A stretch of DNA of 64,000 bases from Opitutaceae bacterium BACL24 MAG-120322-bin51 (GCA_905182435.1 CAJJBN010000028.1:1-64000); one strand, 5' to 3'; shown: positions 28,177 to 38,498, counted from the first letter of the stretch. The notes: generated from the sequence alone by a model not told the origin. Made by a program: numbers and translations.

Positions 28177-29301
28177 TTAGCGAATCGACCGCATCGGCAC
28201 CAACTCAATCAAAGTCATCTCAGTCGGGCAATTAAAGCGAAGTGGCGGCAATCCTTCGAATCGATTCGAACCAGCGCCAGCCGAGACATTCAAGTAAGGG
28301 ATGCCAATTCGCCTAAAACCTCTCGCCCACTCCTTCGGCACTTCACTGTCGATCACCAGCGCTCCATACCACGGCAAGCGCACTTGGCCGCCATGTGTAT
28401 GCCCTGCTAGGCAGAGATCGATCGGTAAATTCACGACCTTCAGCGCATAATCCGGCGCATGGCCAAATAAAATGCGAAAGTCACTCGACTGGCTCTGATC
28501 CAACCATTGCTCTACTGTACGCGTGGCCCAGAGTTGATTCTTTGATTGGTATAAACTTAAGCCATGCAGATTAACAGTTCCCCCGCCGGTCTCAATCTGT
28601 GCAGAGCGCGACGACAATACCTGCAGTGGCGCCAACTGGTCCGCGCGAATACGGTAGAGTTCACGCTCGGTATCGCCATACACCGCATACGTGCCGAGCC
28701 GCGGATTCACGTCCTTGATCAGAGCCAACAACTTCGGAAATTCAGAGGCAAAAGTCGCAGGCGGCACGACTTGAAGGAAATCGCCCGTGTTGATGATTAA
28801 ATCAGGGCTCAGTGCTTTGATCTGTTCAAAGATCTCTACTTCATAGTCGGTGATACGACCTGCTTGAATATCTGAAATATGTAGCAGCCGTATTGGCTGA
28901 GTGAGTTTTGGCGTCTCTAGTCGGACATGCTGCACAACCAAGCGCTGCGGCTCTACGTTGGTCACATAATACCGCAAAGCCAATAAATCGACCGCAATAA
29001 ACGCATACAGTAGCGCAGTCCAAATGAGCCCCTTGCGCAGCACGCGCCACGTCGTCGCCAACAACGCAAAAAATACAGCGACGCCGAATAATGTCATCGG
29101 CAATTCCCACAAATTAAAATCATAGGCCTTATGAATCTCTGCAAAATTGGGCCTCAACATCCCCGCGTTCACATACAGTAAATTGCGAATCAACACATAG
29201 CAGAACACCAGCAACGCTGACCAGACCCCCAAGCGCCACGGGCGATCGCCTCGACTGCGAGTGCCGATATCGGTCATCGCCAATTCAGACAACTCCTTCA
29301 T
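28177..29301 (-). CDS. membrane metallophosphoesterase, variant active site
   Basis: A 374-residue YkuE/YaeI-like protein with three to four N-terminal membrane segments (LGVWSALLVFCYVLIRNLLY; LFGVAVFFALLATTW; WTALLYAFIAVDLLALRYY) and a C-terminal phosphoesterase domain. Motif I reads HISDIQAG (normally D-x-H, here D-x-Q), motif II is NTGDFL, motif III reads YGDTERE (normally GNHD), and the last motifs are FGHAPD and AGHTHGGQ. Two metal or acid residues are thus replaced, which may define a variant subgroup. The ATG at 29301 overlaps the stop of the ABA4-like gene (ATGA), so the pair is coupled. Confidence 0.8.
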   Translation of the reverse strand: MKELSELAMTDIGTRSRGDRPWRLGVWSALLVFCYVLIRNLLYVNAGMLRPNFAEIHKAYDFNLWELPMTLFGVAVFFALLATTWRVLRKGLIWTALLYAFIAVDLLALRYYVTNVEPQRLVVQHVRLETPKLTQPIRLLHISDIQAGRITDYEVEIFEQIKALSPDLIINTGDFLQVVPPATFASEFPKLLALIKDVNPRLGTYAVYGDTERELYRIRADQLAPLQVLSSRSAQIETGGGTVNLHGLSLYQSKNQLWATRTVEQWLDQSQSSDFRILFGHAPDYALKVVNLPIDLCLAGHTHGGQVRLPWYGALVIDSEVPKEWARGFRRIGIPYLNVSAGAGSNRFEGLPPLRFNCPTEMTLIELVPMRSIR

Positions 29302-29756
29302 CGGATCGATTGCCTCCTCAATAGTAGACGCGCTACAAAGGGTATAAACGCAGGAGCTCCCAACAACCAACAAAGCAGTAGCTCGATGGGTGCCCGAAAG
29401 CCTGAACGCAGACTTTTCTGATACATCATGCTGCCGAGGGCCAAATTCATAATCTGAAAGTTACAATAAAATGACAGAAATGCGACAGGATGCCGCGTCA
29501 AACCTTGTGCTGCTGAATAACTGAGCTCTGCCATAGGGTCTGGAAACAGCGAAGCGTGATACCACTCCCACAACAATACAAAAAGCACCGTGCAATAGAG
29601 CGGTGCCACTAGCAAAGGTTGCGCCAGCAGTCGTACCACCCGCGCATCAGGCAGCACAATCATACCGAACCACAGTGGCAGCGTCATACACGCAAGGAAC
29701 CAGAACGTACTATCCAGATCAGATGCAGCAAATATATCAATCAGCCAAATGGGCAT
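29298..29756 (-). CDS. ABA4-like (DUF4281) membrane protein
   Basis: A 152-residue protein with four hydrophobic segments. The family motif is seen in LPDARVVRLLAQPLLVAPLY, with LFPDPMAELSYSAAQGLTRH (Asp-Pro) and HPVAFLSFYCNFQIMNLALG following. The plant homologue ABA4 takes part in neoxanthin formation, but the bacterial proteins have no proven role. It is coupled by a four-base overlap to the membrane metallophosphoesterase downstream. No carotenoid genes are visible in the window. Confidence 0.8.
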   Translation of the reverse strand: MPIWLIDIFAASDLDSTFWFLACMTLPLWFGMIVLPDARVVRLLAQPLLVAPLYCTVLFVLLWEWYHASLFPDPMAELSYSAAQGLTRHPVAFLSFYCNFQIMNLALGSMMYQKSLRSGFRAPIELLLCWLLGAPAFIPFVARLLLRRQSIR

Positions 29757-29828
29757 ACGCTAAGATAGTGAGCAGGTAGGAATGTGCGAAGGTATGAAAG
29801 TAGCGTATAACAGGGAATTTCCACTTTT

Positions 29829-30752
29829 TCACTCTCCCTCATTGTTGGAAACAATGGTCGTGTAAGCTTCGATATAGCGCTGTAGAGTACCCGCTAGTAC
29901 AGCTTCCGGCAATGCTGGCGGTGGCGGTGTTTTATCCCAATCCAACGACTCCAAGTAATCGCGCACAAACTGTTTATCAAACGACGGCTGTGCGCCGCCC
30001 GGAGCGTAGCCCTCACGCGGCCAGTAACGCGAAGAGTCTGGCGTCAAAATCTCGTCAATCAGGTAGAGTTCTCCCGCTTCATCCAGACCAAACTCAAACT
30101 TTGTATCAGCCAGAATCAAATTGGCCGCCTCCGCCCGCTCGACTCCCATTTGATACAGGGCGATACTCAAATCGTGCACCCGCTGAAATAACTCCTCGCC
30201 AATCAACTTCCCCGCATCCGCACAATCGATCGGCATATCATGACCGCTCGCGACTTTAGTCGTCGGTGTAAACAGAGCTTTCGGCAATTGGCTGCTGTCC
30301 TGCAGCCCTTTGGGCAATCTATATTCAAACAGCTTACCCGTCTCTTGATAGGCCTTCCAACCTGATCCAGATAGATAACCACGCACCACTGCCTCGATTG
30401 GCAGGGGCTTAAGCTTCTTCACGATCATACTACGGTGCTCCAACTCTGGGTGGGCCTTGCCCAGCTCAACGATCCGCGCCGCATGCTCATCGACTAAATG
30501 GTGCGGAGTAATCGCTGCCGCACGAGCGAACCAGTAGAGACTGATCTGCGTCAATAATACGCCCTTCCCAGCTAGGCCCTCATGCATAATTACATCGAAG
30601 GCCGAGACACGATCGCTGGCGACCATCAGTAAGGCATCGCCCAGATCAAACACATCACGCACCTTACCCGAGGCGACCAGCGGATACGGCAGGCCCTGGA
30701 CCTGAAGGAGCGGTTCAGCTGGCAACGGAAAAGGCAAAGAGTCAGTATTCAT
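29829..30752 (-). CDS. purC: phosphoribosylaminoimidazole-succinocarboxamide synthase
   Basis: Joins aspartate to CAIR in purine synthesis (ATP dependent). The 307-residue product is of the longer type. Motifs: ASGKVRDVFDLGDALLMVAS at the N terminus, VVRGYLSGSGWKAYQETG, and in the C-terminal half ILADTKFEFGLDEAGELYL and DEILTPDSSRYWP. Start and length are normal. It is transcribed away from the tRNA-Glu gene upstream. The other pur genes are not in the window. Confidence 0.95.
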   Translation of the reverse strand: MNTDSLPFPLPAEPLLQVQGLPYPLVASGKVRDVFDLGDALLMVASDRVSAFDVIMHEGLAGKGVLLTQISLYWFARAAAITPHHLVDEHAARIVELGKAHPELEHRSMIVKKLKPLPIEAVVRGYLSGSGWKAYQETGKLFEYRLPKGLQDSSQLPKALFTPTTKVASGHDMPIDCADAGKLIGEELFQRVHDLSIALYQMGVERAEAANLILADTKFEFGLDEAGELYLIDEILTPDSSRYWPREGYAPGGAQPSFDKQFVRDYLESLDWDKTPPPPALPEAVLAGTLQRYIEAYTTIVSNNEGE

Positions 30753-30881
30753 AACACATTAATTAGTTCCTCAATGCCCATGGGCAAACGGTTTCTCTAC
30801 AGATTGGGAAAAAATGTATCATTTCTTAAAAAAGTCTTGCAGGACGTGCGCTGAAACGTAGCTTCCGTGACTTCGCATCAC

Positions 30882-31690
<809 letters not shown>

Positions 31691-31698
31691 AAAATACC

Positions 31699-32715
31699 CT
31701 AGTTAAACCCAAACAGCTTCTTCAATGTGCTCAGTGTGCCAGAGGAAATCTTTGGCTTCGTGCCGCCCACATCCAACACACGACGGCAATTCTGTTGCTT
31801 CAACAGCGTCGGGCTGTAAGCCAACACCTTCACATCGCCGAGGCGGCCGCCAATGGCTTCCTCCGCAAAACGCGGGGTCCACTCCTTCGGCACACCGTAC
31901 TGCGAAAATGCGATATCCCAAGCCACCAACTGCTTGCCTACATACGGACGCGTGACCAATGCTGGATACGCTTTAACAAAGTCAGGCACATCAGCGGTCT
32001 GCACCCGAATACGCGCGATCGCCGGAATCAATTTCAGATATTCATACAGGTTGCTCACCTGGCCTTGACGGATCGATTCATAAAAATCGAGCGGATTGAT
32101 GCTCACCAAGTTCATCCCATTCCACATGCCATGGCGATTTTTACTACCGAACTTCTGTCGATCATACCACCCCTGAAAATCATTCGTCAGGCGAAAGCCC
32201 ATTTCAAAGTGCAAATGCGCGCGCGAGCTTGGAATCGAATACGATGCCGAACGGCCCATGATACCGAGCTTCGCACCCGAATCAACCCGAGCTCCGACGA
32301 TGATGCCCGTTCCGATACTCGCCAAATGTGCGTAGAGGGTATGAAACGCAGGCACCTGTTGATCATGCTCGACCACAATATAACGGCCATAACTACTATG
32401 CCCGGCAGTTTTACTCACATGCACAATACGTCCTGGTAAGACCGCATACACCGCATCGGTAGGTTCGCCGCGCCGATCGCGATCGACTGGAAACAGATCC
32501 AAGCCCTCGTGAAAGCGCCCACCGCCATTACGCACGCAGCCAAACAAGCCGGACTCAGGCACACCCGAAGCAGTCGCTTGGATAAATGTCTCGATTGGCT
32601 GACCTTTTTGAAAAGCCGAATTCGGCGTTGGCCAAATTAGTCCCGCCTGCAGACACAGCTGCGAGAGCAACACAGCCGCACCGATTGCCAGTCGTTGAAC
32701 TAGTCTTAAATACAT
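31699..32715 (-). CDS. secreted M23-family metallopeptidase
   Basis: A 338-residue LytM/M23-type protein with a signal peptide (RLAIGAAVLLSQLCLQAG). Zinc ligands are in GGRFHEGLDLF (His-x-x-x-Asp) and AHLHFEMG (H-x-H). Such proteins cut peptidoglycan cross-links or act as non-catalytic activators; here the ligands are complete, so activity is likely. The C-terminal 150 residues (for example IRQGQVSNLYEYLKLIPAIA) are not part of the peptidase domain. The ATG at 32715 is preferred to a GTG at 32724. A lipoprotein gene lies 21 bases upstream on the same strand. Confidence 0.88.
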   Translation of the reverse strand: MYLRLVQRLAIGAAVLLSQLCLQAGLIWPTPNSAFQKGQPIETFIQATASGVPESGLFGCVRNGGGRFHEGLDLFPVDRDRRGEPTDAVYAVLPGRIVHVSKTAGHSSYGRYIVVEHDQQVPAFHTLYAHLASIGTGIIVGARVDSGAKLGIMGRSASYSIPSSRAHLHFEMGFRLTNDFQGWYDRQKFGSKNRHGMWNGMNLVSINPLDFYESIRQGQVSNLYEYLKLIPAIARIRVQTADVPDFVKAYPALVTRPYVGKQLVAWDIAFSQYGVPKEWTPRFAEEAIGGRLGDVKVLAYSPTLLKQQNCRRVLDVGGTKPKISSGTLSTLKKLFGFN

Positions 32716-32736
32716 AAACGCCACAGTTCGTCAGGA

Positions 32737-33255
32737 TTAATACTTATAATGCGACTGCAGCTCTTGGATGCTCGCCTTTAGATCAATCACGAACTGACCC
32801 AGTTCATCATCAGGGATTTCCACAAAAGTATAGAACTGACCATCTTCGATCGTCCCACCTAAGCGTGTCGCCCCGACAGCTTGACCATTGCTGGTTAAGA
32901 CGATGCGGCTGCCGCGATGAGTCACAGAGCGACGGTACAGCTCACGGCTGCCCTTATCCGTAATCTGAATCAGCAAAGCCATCCCCATGTCGACCTTCAC
33001 CATCTCGACATTAATAATATCATATTCACCGACGACTGGCTCGCGCTCGAGTTTGATAGCCGTGCCTGAAATCGGCAAAGTGACCTTGCTACCACTGCCA
33101 CCGCCATAGTCGATGCCGCGCGCCTCGATCATTAAACGAGGCACTTGCATATTTTCAATTTCGTTTTTAAAGCCCTCGATGCTCTCAAAGCAGCCAGCCG
33201 AAAAGAATAGCGACATCAATAGACTCGCGAGGGTCAAATTTTTACGAAACATCAT
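32737..33255 (-). CDS. putative lipoprotein of unknown function
   Basis: A 172-residue product with a lipoprotein signal (NLTLASLLMSLFFSAGC; lipobox SAGC at about residue 22). The mature part is beta-rich (SKVTLPISGTAIKLEREPVV; MGMALLIQITDKGSRELYRR). Family not recognised. It lies between an unknown gene (15 bases upstream) and the M23 peptidase gene (21 bases downstream), so the three probably form one operon devoted to the envelope. Confidence 0.7.
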   Translation of the reverse strand: MMFRKNLTLASLLMSLFFSAGCFESIEGFKNEIENMQVPRLMIEARGIDYGGGSGSKVTLPISGTAIKLEREPVVGEYDIINVEMVKVDMGMALLIQITDKGSRELYRRSVTHRGSRIVLTSNGQAVGATRLGGTIEDGQFYTFVEIPDDELGQFVIDLKASIQELQSHYKY

Positions 33256-33270
33256 AGTATTGAATTGTAA

Positions 33271-33768
33271 TTATGAAATAATATCACCCAGCGTATCCTG
33301 AATCTTGAGCATCAAGTCGGTGGATATTTCCACGATGGGCACCTCGACCTCCTGCTTAGTCTTTACATGTCGATACAGTTGAGTACCTGCGGTCTGCCTT
33401 TTGCCGAGTGCACGCACCACGCGTTTACGTTCTAGCATCAGCGCCAGTAAATGCTTCAACGCATCGGTCTCTGCGAGGCCATCCGTTTGATCGTGCTCAT
33501 ACAGCGACAGAAAAAAGTCTTCTGCAGAGGCGACTGTTTCGCGGACGTTCGTGCTCTCATCCTCCGGATCTTTTACCACGCGCACCCAACGCCCAAGAAT
33601 TTCACCTGGCAGTTCATAAGTATCGACTTCATCCTGCAACACATCGGCACGGCCCATTTCGCCAGCCTCGATATCTTTGAAAATCAAACAGGCAACGCGA
33701 TCCCCCGGGGTAAAGGGAAGCTGTGAGAGCGAAGATTTGCGTGCGATACTTTTAAAGTGCCATTCCAT
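33271..33768 (-). CDS. conserved hypothetical protein
   Basis: A 165-residue soluble protein: a beta-rich N terminus (EWHFKSIARKSSLSQLPFTP, GDRVACLIFKDIEAGEMGRA), a central GEILGRWVRVVKDPEDES, and a helical C-terminal part (SAEDFFLSLYEHDQTDGLAE; HLLALMLERKRVVRALGKR). It resembles small proteins often seen in Planctomycetes and Verrucomicrobia, but I know no function. It heads the operon with the lipoprotein and M23 peptidase genes. Confidence 0.65.
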   Translation of the reverse strand: MEWHFKSIARKSSLSQLPFTPGDRVACLIFKDIEAGEMGRADVLQDEVDTYELPGEILGRWVRVVKDPEDESTNVRETVASAEDFFLSLYEHDQTDGLAETDALKHLLALMLERKRVVRALGKRQTAGTQLYRHVKTKQEVEVPIVEISTDLMLKIQDTLGDIIS

Positions 33769-34277
33769 GAGAGCGTAACAATGAAAGCCGAAACTGTGCG
33801 GCTGATTGCCTGTGATGCAATCAAATTGCCGACAACCTTCGCTGGCTATTTTAGTTTCAGGATTTCGACCATAAATAAAACTAACTAAACCACTTAAGAC
33901 CCTGCGATTGTAATCCGTTTATGCCTCGAACTATTGCCACAGGAGACGGGCAAGGCTGTGCCTATGGCGGCCACCTGACTGCCTAAATCCTTGAGGATAA
34001 CTCATTCGCCTGGGTTGGCGCGCGCAAAGCGCATGTGCATCGCAAGCATATGGCCGATCCCGTCTGACGGGTATGAACTCCTAAATCTAGGATGGTTCGA
34101 TACCGTCAAAATGCTTGATCAGAGGAGCGAGGGCGAGTCGCCCTCGTTGCCATCGACCTAGCTCAATGTGGGCGAGTCGCCCGCGCTCCTATAGCTATCT
34201 AGATTTTTAAAAAAGATTCACTCTGACGCATTCAAAGTTCGACCTCGCAAGTTCAATGTTCGACGTTGACTGACACT
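33769..34277. other. Intergenic region, no gene seen
   Basis: About 500 bases between divergent genes. It holds the palindromic element at 34123-34190 and otherwise only short, unsupported frames. The promoters of the minus-strand operon and of the isochorismatase-like gene must lie here, but no clear -35/-10 pair stands out by eye. Confidence 0.5.
34123..34190. repeat. Nested REP-like palindrome
   Basis: Outer arms AGGAGCG and CGCTCCT enclose two smaller palindromes, GAGGGCGAGTCGCCCTC and GGGCGAGTCGCCC. The structure could form a cloverleaf-like single-strand fold, as REP doublets do. Confidence 0.7.
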
Positions 34278-34832
34278 ATGTCTAATCCAGCACAACATCT
34301 TGGCCTCCTTTTGATTGATTTCCAGGATCCATTCCTCAACGCCATACCAGATCGTGAGCGCCTGCTCAAGCGCACCAGCTTCGCGGTCGAGGCCGCTGCA
34401 CTCCTCGGTTGCTCGCTCGCAGTCACTGAACAACTCCCAGTCAAGCTCGGCAACACCACTGCAGAGCTCAAACAGATCCTACCGGAAAACACGCCCGTCT
34501 TTGACAAAAATACCTTCTCCGCAATGGAGGCCGACGGGCTCGGCCGCTGGATCGAAAGCAACCAAATTGACCACTTGCTACTGATTGGTCTCGAAACTTC
34601 CGTTTGCATTTATCAAACCGCCGTCCAAGCGCTCGGTGACGACATTGGCGTCACCCTTCTCTCGGACTGCATCAGCGAGCGGCGCCCGGAAGACCGCAAG
34701 CCAGTGCTCAAACAACTCCTCTCCATGGATGCGCACGTTCTGCCCTCCGAGACGATCTTTTACAGCCTGCTCGGCGGCGCAGCCCATCCACAGTTCCGCG
34801 AGTTCACGGAGATCGTCAAGCGTTACAGTTAA
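34278..34832 (+). CDS. isochorismatase-family cysteine hydrolase
   Basis: A 184-residue single-domain hydrolase with the complete triad: D14 (LLLIDFQDPFL), K77 (VFDKNTFSAM) and C110 (GLETSVCIYQTA). The family includes nicotinamidases and isochorismatases; this short form is nearest to YcaC-like enzymes of unknown substrate. The neighbouring aroC makes chorismate, but no isochorismate synthase is present, so this should not be taken as a siderophore gene. The ATG at 34278 was preferred to a TTG four codons upstream. Confidence 0.88.
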   Translation: MSNPAQHLGLLLIDFQDPFLNAIPDRERLLKRTSFAVEAAALLGCSLAVTEQLPVKLGNTTAELKQILPENTPVFDKNTFSAMEADGLGRWIESNQIDHLLLIGLETSVCIYQTAVQALGDDIGVTLLSDCISERRPEDRKPVLKQLLSMDAHVLPSETIFYSLLGGAAHPQFREFTEIVKRYS

Positions 34833-35124
34833 GCCTCTATCTCATACTCGAAAAGCAATCTGCGCTAGCACCCTAGCATATATTGCCGGTGTCGCGACAC
34901 ACAGCAGCGCATCCTGTGCTCAACGGTAGCTGATGGTGATGGAGCCATGATCCACTGCGATGCCGTCCCGAGCCACCAAAGCAAAGCTGATTGCAACCAA
35001 ATATCGATGACGCCGTAATATTGACTTCCGGCCAACCACACGTTGCATTTTAACCCTGCTACCACAGTCATAGGTGGCGACCTCCTTTCAATTTTGCATT
35101 CTCCACTGACCACTTCTGACAACC

Positions 35125-36225
35125 ATGGGTAATTCCTTCGGCACACTTTTTCGTATTTCTACTTGGGGCGAAAGCCACGGCGGCGGCATCGGCGTCGTAA
35201 TCGACGGTTGTCCACCGCGCCTACCGATTACAGTCGAAGAGATTCAATTCGAACTCGACCGTCGCCGCCCAGGCCAGAGCGACATCACTACGCCACGCAA
35301 AGAGAGCGACGCTGCGACCATCGTATCCGGCGTCTTCGAAGGCCAGACCCTTGGCACCCCAATCGGCATCTATGTGCCCAATGGTGATCATCGCCCCTCC
35401 GCTTACGCGGAGATGAAGGATAAATTCCGACCTTCACACGCCGACTTCACCTATCAAGCTAAATTTGGCATCCGCAACCATGAAGGCGGCGGACGCTCCT
35501 CCGCACGCGAGACTATCGGCCGCGTCGCCGCTGGCGCAGTGGCCAAGAAGATCCTCAAACTGGCAGGAGATATCGACGTGCGTGCCTACATCACACGCGT
35601 GCATGATATTGAAATGCCGGCCTCCAGCGTATTCCCAACACTCGAACAAGTCGAAGCTAGCCCAGTGCGTTGCCCCCACCCCGCAACTGCTGAGAAAATG
35701 ATCGAGCGCATCAAAGCCGTGCGTAAAGACGGCGACTCAGTCGGCGGCATTATCGAATGCCGCGTGCGCAACCTTCCAGTCGGACTCGGCGTGCCCGTAT
35801 TTGATCGCCTCGAAGCAGACCTAGCCAAGGCTATGCTCTCCATCCCAGCCACCAAGGGCTTCGAGATCGGCAGCGGTTTCGGCGGCTCAGTGCAACTTGG
35901 CTCCGAGCACAACGACATCTTCATCAACAAAAACGGTAAAATCGGCACCGAAACCAACCGCTCCGGTGGCGTCCAAGGTGGCATCAGCAACGGCGAAGAA
36001 CTCATCTTCCGCATCGCCTTCAAGCCCACTGCGACTCTGATTCAAAATCAACGCACCGTCGATTCCGGCGGCAACGAAACCGAGCTCATGGGCCGCGGGC
36101 GTCATGACCCTTGCGTCGTGCCGCGCGCCGTACCGATCGTCGAGTCCATGGCCGCCCTGGTACTTGTCGATCACTGGATGCGTCACCAAGCGCAATGCCA
36201 GAGCTTCGACTTCGAAGGCAAATAG
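35125..36225 (+). CDS. aroC: chorismate synthase
   Basis: Converts EPSP to chorismate, the last step of the shikimate pathway, with reduced FMN. The 366-residue product has the family signatures [20 protein letters not shown] at the N terminus, [17 protein letters not shown] in the middle, and [20 protein letters not shown] near the C terminus. Length and start are normal. It is preceded by a spacer of 292 bases with no supported gene and followed after 66 bases by a CobW-like gene. Confidence 0.96.
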   Translation: MGNSFGTLFRISTWGESHGGGIGVVIDGCPPRLPITVEEIQFELDRRRPGQSDITTPRKESDAATIVSGVFEGQTLGTPIGIYVPNGDHRPSAYAEMKDKFRPSHADFTYQAKFGIRNHEGGGRSSARETIGRVAAGAVAKKILKLAGDIDVRAYITRVHDIEMPASSVFPTLEQVEASPVRCPHPATAEKMIERIKAVRKDGDSVGGIIECRVRNLPVGLGVPVFDRLEADLAKAMLSIPATKGFEIGSGFGGSVQLGSEHNDIFINKNGKIGTETNRSGGVQGGISNGEELIFRIAFKPTATLIQNQRTVDSGGNETELMGRGRHDPCVVPRAVPIVESMAALVLVDHWMRHQAQCQSFDFEGK

Positions 36226-36291
36226 AACAACCAGAGGTTTTAGCCCTCCAATCTTATCCTGCAGGTTTCACGTTTCAGTTTCCCACCACCC

Positions 36292-37026
36292 ATGTCCGAT
36301 CAAGCACCACTGGTTTATCTCATCTACGGCATCCCTAACAGCGGCCGACGCGACGTCCTCTTTGACCTGATCGATGGCGGCCTCGAAGGTAAAGAGCAGG
36401 TGCTCTACTTCCGCCCAGAAGGCGAAGCAGCAAGCCCCTTCGATGAGCAAATCGAAGCCCTCGACACTGTCAGCATCGTCGATTGGAAGCTAAGCGATGC
36501 CACAGTCATCCACGGCCAAATCGACGCCGCACCTGAAAAGATCATCTTTCTCGCCCCCGGCAATTGCGATCCAGCGGATGCCGCAGAAGCAATCAAGACG
36601 TGGACGGATCTCAACAGTTGCCAGATCGCACGAATCATCACGGTCGTTCACTGCGCCTTCCTTTCTGAAAACAGCACCGCAAAAGCGTGGTTCGATGCCT
36701 GTGTTCATTTTTCAGATGTCGTGCTACTCAACCGTCGCGAAGGCGTGAACAATAAGTGGGTCAAAGACTTCGAAGTCGGCTACCGCAAACAATTCTCTCC
36801 CGCCCGCTTCCTATTTGTAAAAAAAGGCCGCGTCGCCAATCCGCTCGAAGTGCTCGAACCGGAAGCCCGACGGCTCTCACTTTATTTTGATGAACTCATC
36901 CCGATCGAGGACGATGAGTTCGAAGACGACGAGCAACCGCAGGACACTAAGCCCGACAAATACATTGAGCGCAGAGAAAGCGGTCAACGCGCTTACCCCG
37001 TGCCCGATATTAAGCAACAGCTCTAA
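36292..37026 (+). CDS. CobW-like P-loop protein with degenerate motifs
   Basis: A 244-residue protein with the layout of the N-terminal domain of CobW/G3E GTPases. A P-loop-like start (LVYLIYGIPNSGRRDVL) lacks the Lys-Thr of Walker A, and LLNRREGV stands where NKxD is expected (HFSDVVLLNRREG). The central part (VVHCAFLSENSTAKAWFDAC) fits the segment before it. The C-terminal tail is acidic (EDDEFEDDEQPQDTK). If the assignment is right, it is not expected to hydrolyse GTP. CobW proteins carry metals, and no such link is visible here. I am moderately sure of the fold and not of the role. Confidence 0.5.
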   Translation: MSDQAPLVYLIYGIPNSGRRDVLFDLIDGGLEGKEQVLYFRPEGEAASPFDEQIEALDTVSIVDWKLSDATVIHGQIDAAPEKIIFLAPGNCDPADAAEAIKTWTDLNSCQIARIITVVHCAFLSENSTAKAWFDACVHFSDVVLLNRREGVNNKWVKDFEVGYRKQFSPARFLFVKKGRVANPLEVLEPEARRLSLYFDELIPIEDDEFEDDEQPQDTKPDKYIERRESGQRAYPVPDIKQQL

Positions 37027-37033
37027 GCAAAAG

Positions 37034-37186
37034 TTAGAGTGGACAGGCTAGATTACGCTGCCCACAAAAACTTCTAAGCCCCAGAAACGCATACATGCCA
37101 ACCGCATGCATGGCATACTCGGCGAACAGCACGCCGATCAACCGCGGATGACCCATCAGGCGTAGCAATAAGCTATAAATAAACAT
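37034..37186 (-). CDS. possible small membrane protein or gene remnant
   Basis: A 50-codon frame beginning MFIYSLLLRLMGHPRLIGVL with two hydrophobic stretches (FAEYAMHAVGMYAFLGLRSF follows). The frame has coding-like composition and stays open upstream to about 37249 without another ATG, directly behind the stop of the next minus-strand gene. It may be a true small protein with a non-ATG start or the tail of a lost gene. No family recognised. Confidence 0.35.
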   Translation of the reverse strand: MFIYSLLLRLMGHPRLIGVLFAEYAMHAVGMYAFLGLRSFCGQRNLACPL

Positions 37187-37252
37187 AGCAGAAATCAGTA
37201 TTTTGATGGTCCTAGCAGACGGATCGTTTCCAAATGAATAGCAAGCGGCCTA

Positions 37253-38281
37253 CTATTCTACACGACTCAATCGCGCCACGTCCCGACCTTGAATCATCTC
37301 CCACAAGCGCTCACGTGTGAGTTTGGACGAGTCTCGAAAATACATCATCTCGGCGTGCTGGTCCGCTCGTGCAGGATCGATACGAATCCCCCACAGTGGC
37401 ACCACCGAGTCCGGCCACATCGCATAGCGAACATCTCCCACTACCAGAGGATCATCGGAATGCAGAGTCACATAACCCTGCGAGAAAAAGCGGAAGCGCT
37501 CAACGTCACTGCCCATTACCGAATCAGGATCAACCAGCGCGGCAGTATCTTTGACCGTAAATACTTTGACTGATTGCCCCTCATAGAGTCGCGGCTCTGC
37601 CCCCGGGCCAATCCATACAGCATCGACATAATAGCGCCCCTCAAAACGATAGATCATGCGCCACAGCATGGTATTCCCAAACGATGGACGAATCGAATAC
37701 TGCTCGGGCTGATGGCCGCGCTCTGCAGCCAGATGCTCGGCCACCTGCGTCGCTTTAACATGCTGGAGGCCACAGAATCCAAAATAAGAGGTGCAGAAGA
37801 TCAGCGCAGCCTGCGCAAAGCGCGGACGTCGCCAAGTAAACGCAAACAAGGTCAACAATACCAGCGGCAGCGTAAAAATGGGGTCGATCACCGAAATAAT
37901 ATCCCAAGACTCACGAATATTACTGAATGGCCAATACAGCATAGTGCCATAACTAGTGCAGGCATCCAGCATGCCATGCGTCAATGCGCCCAGCACCGCA
38001 AAGAGTGCACACTGCCGGAAGGGAAGCTTCGATCGAAACAACAGAAGTTTAAACAGCACTGCTGTACAGAGCCCAATCAGTGGTGCAACAATCAGTGCAT
38101 GCGAAAAATGCCGATGATATTGTAAGGTCAATAGCGGATCCGCAGCAGAGCGTATCAGCACATCAAGATCCGGAACCGCCCCCGCCACCCCACCGATGAG
38201 CACCGCCCATCGTGCTTGTTCACGCGAGCTAACCGCGACAGCAACCGCCGCTCCGAGGCTGAATTGTGTGAGAGGATCCAT
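37253..38281 (-). CDS. YdjM/YbcI-type membrane-bound metal-dependent hydrolase
   Basis: A 342-residue protein with a family N terminus (MDPLTQFSLGAAVAVAV), then conserved His/Asp motifs between membrane segments: VPDLDVLI, QYHRHFSHALIVAP and LTHGMLDACTSYGTMLYWPF. About five membrane segments fill the first 180 residues; the rest is soluble. In E. coli the YdjM protein is LexA-regulated, but its activity is not defined. The ATG at 38281 was preferred to a TTG at 38311. Confidence 0.85.
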   Translation of the reverse strand: MDPLTQFSLGAAVAVAVSSREQARWAVLIGGVAGAVPDLDVLIRSAADPLLTLQYHRHFSHALIVAPLIGLCTAVLFKLLLFRSKLPFRQCALFAVLGALTHGMLDACTSYGTMLYWPFSNIRESWDIISVIDPIFTLPLVLLTLFAFTWRRPRFAQAALIFCTSYFGFCGLQHVKATQVAEHLAAERGHQPEQYSIRPSFGNTMLWRMIYRFEGRYYVDAVWIGPGAEPRLYEGQSVKVFTVKDTAALVDPDSVMGSDVERFRFFSQGYVTLHSDDPLVVGDVRYAMWPDSVVPLWGIRIDPARADQHAEMMYFRDSSKLTRERLWEMIQGRDVARLSRVE

Positions 38282-38498
38282 ACCAGCATAAAATAGGAAC
38301 TCTCCAATCAAGCGCCATCACGAATTTGAACTAATCTCAATAGCCCATACGATTGATCCTAAATATATTGATAAAATGCTCGGCGGCTATTTTCCGTGGT
38401 AGCCATCAGAGAGCCAATGTTCATCTCGCGAAACGGGCGCGACCTGACAAAATTTGAGTGCGCCACTGGCAATGGCCACTCGCGTATCAGAATGACAG

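Noticed and set aside
34865..35124. Possible gene remnant upstream of aroC (minus strand)
   Set aside because: One frame reads plausibly for about 40 codons, but it has no known family and no continuation, so it was not listed.
34278..36225. Isochorismatase-like gene next to aroC as a siderophore or phenazine locus
   Set aside because: No isochorismate synthase, peptide synthetase or transporter genes are present; the hydrolase is a short single-domain type of unknown substrate.
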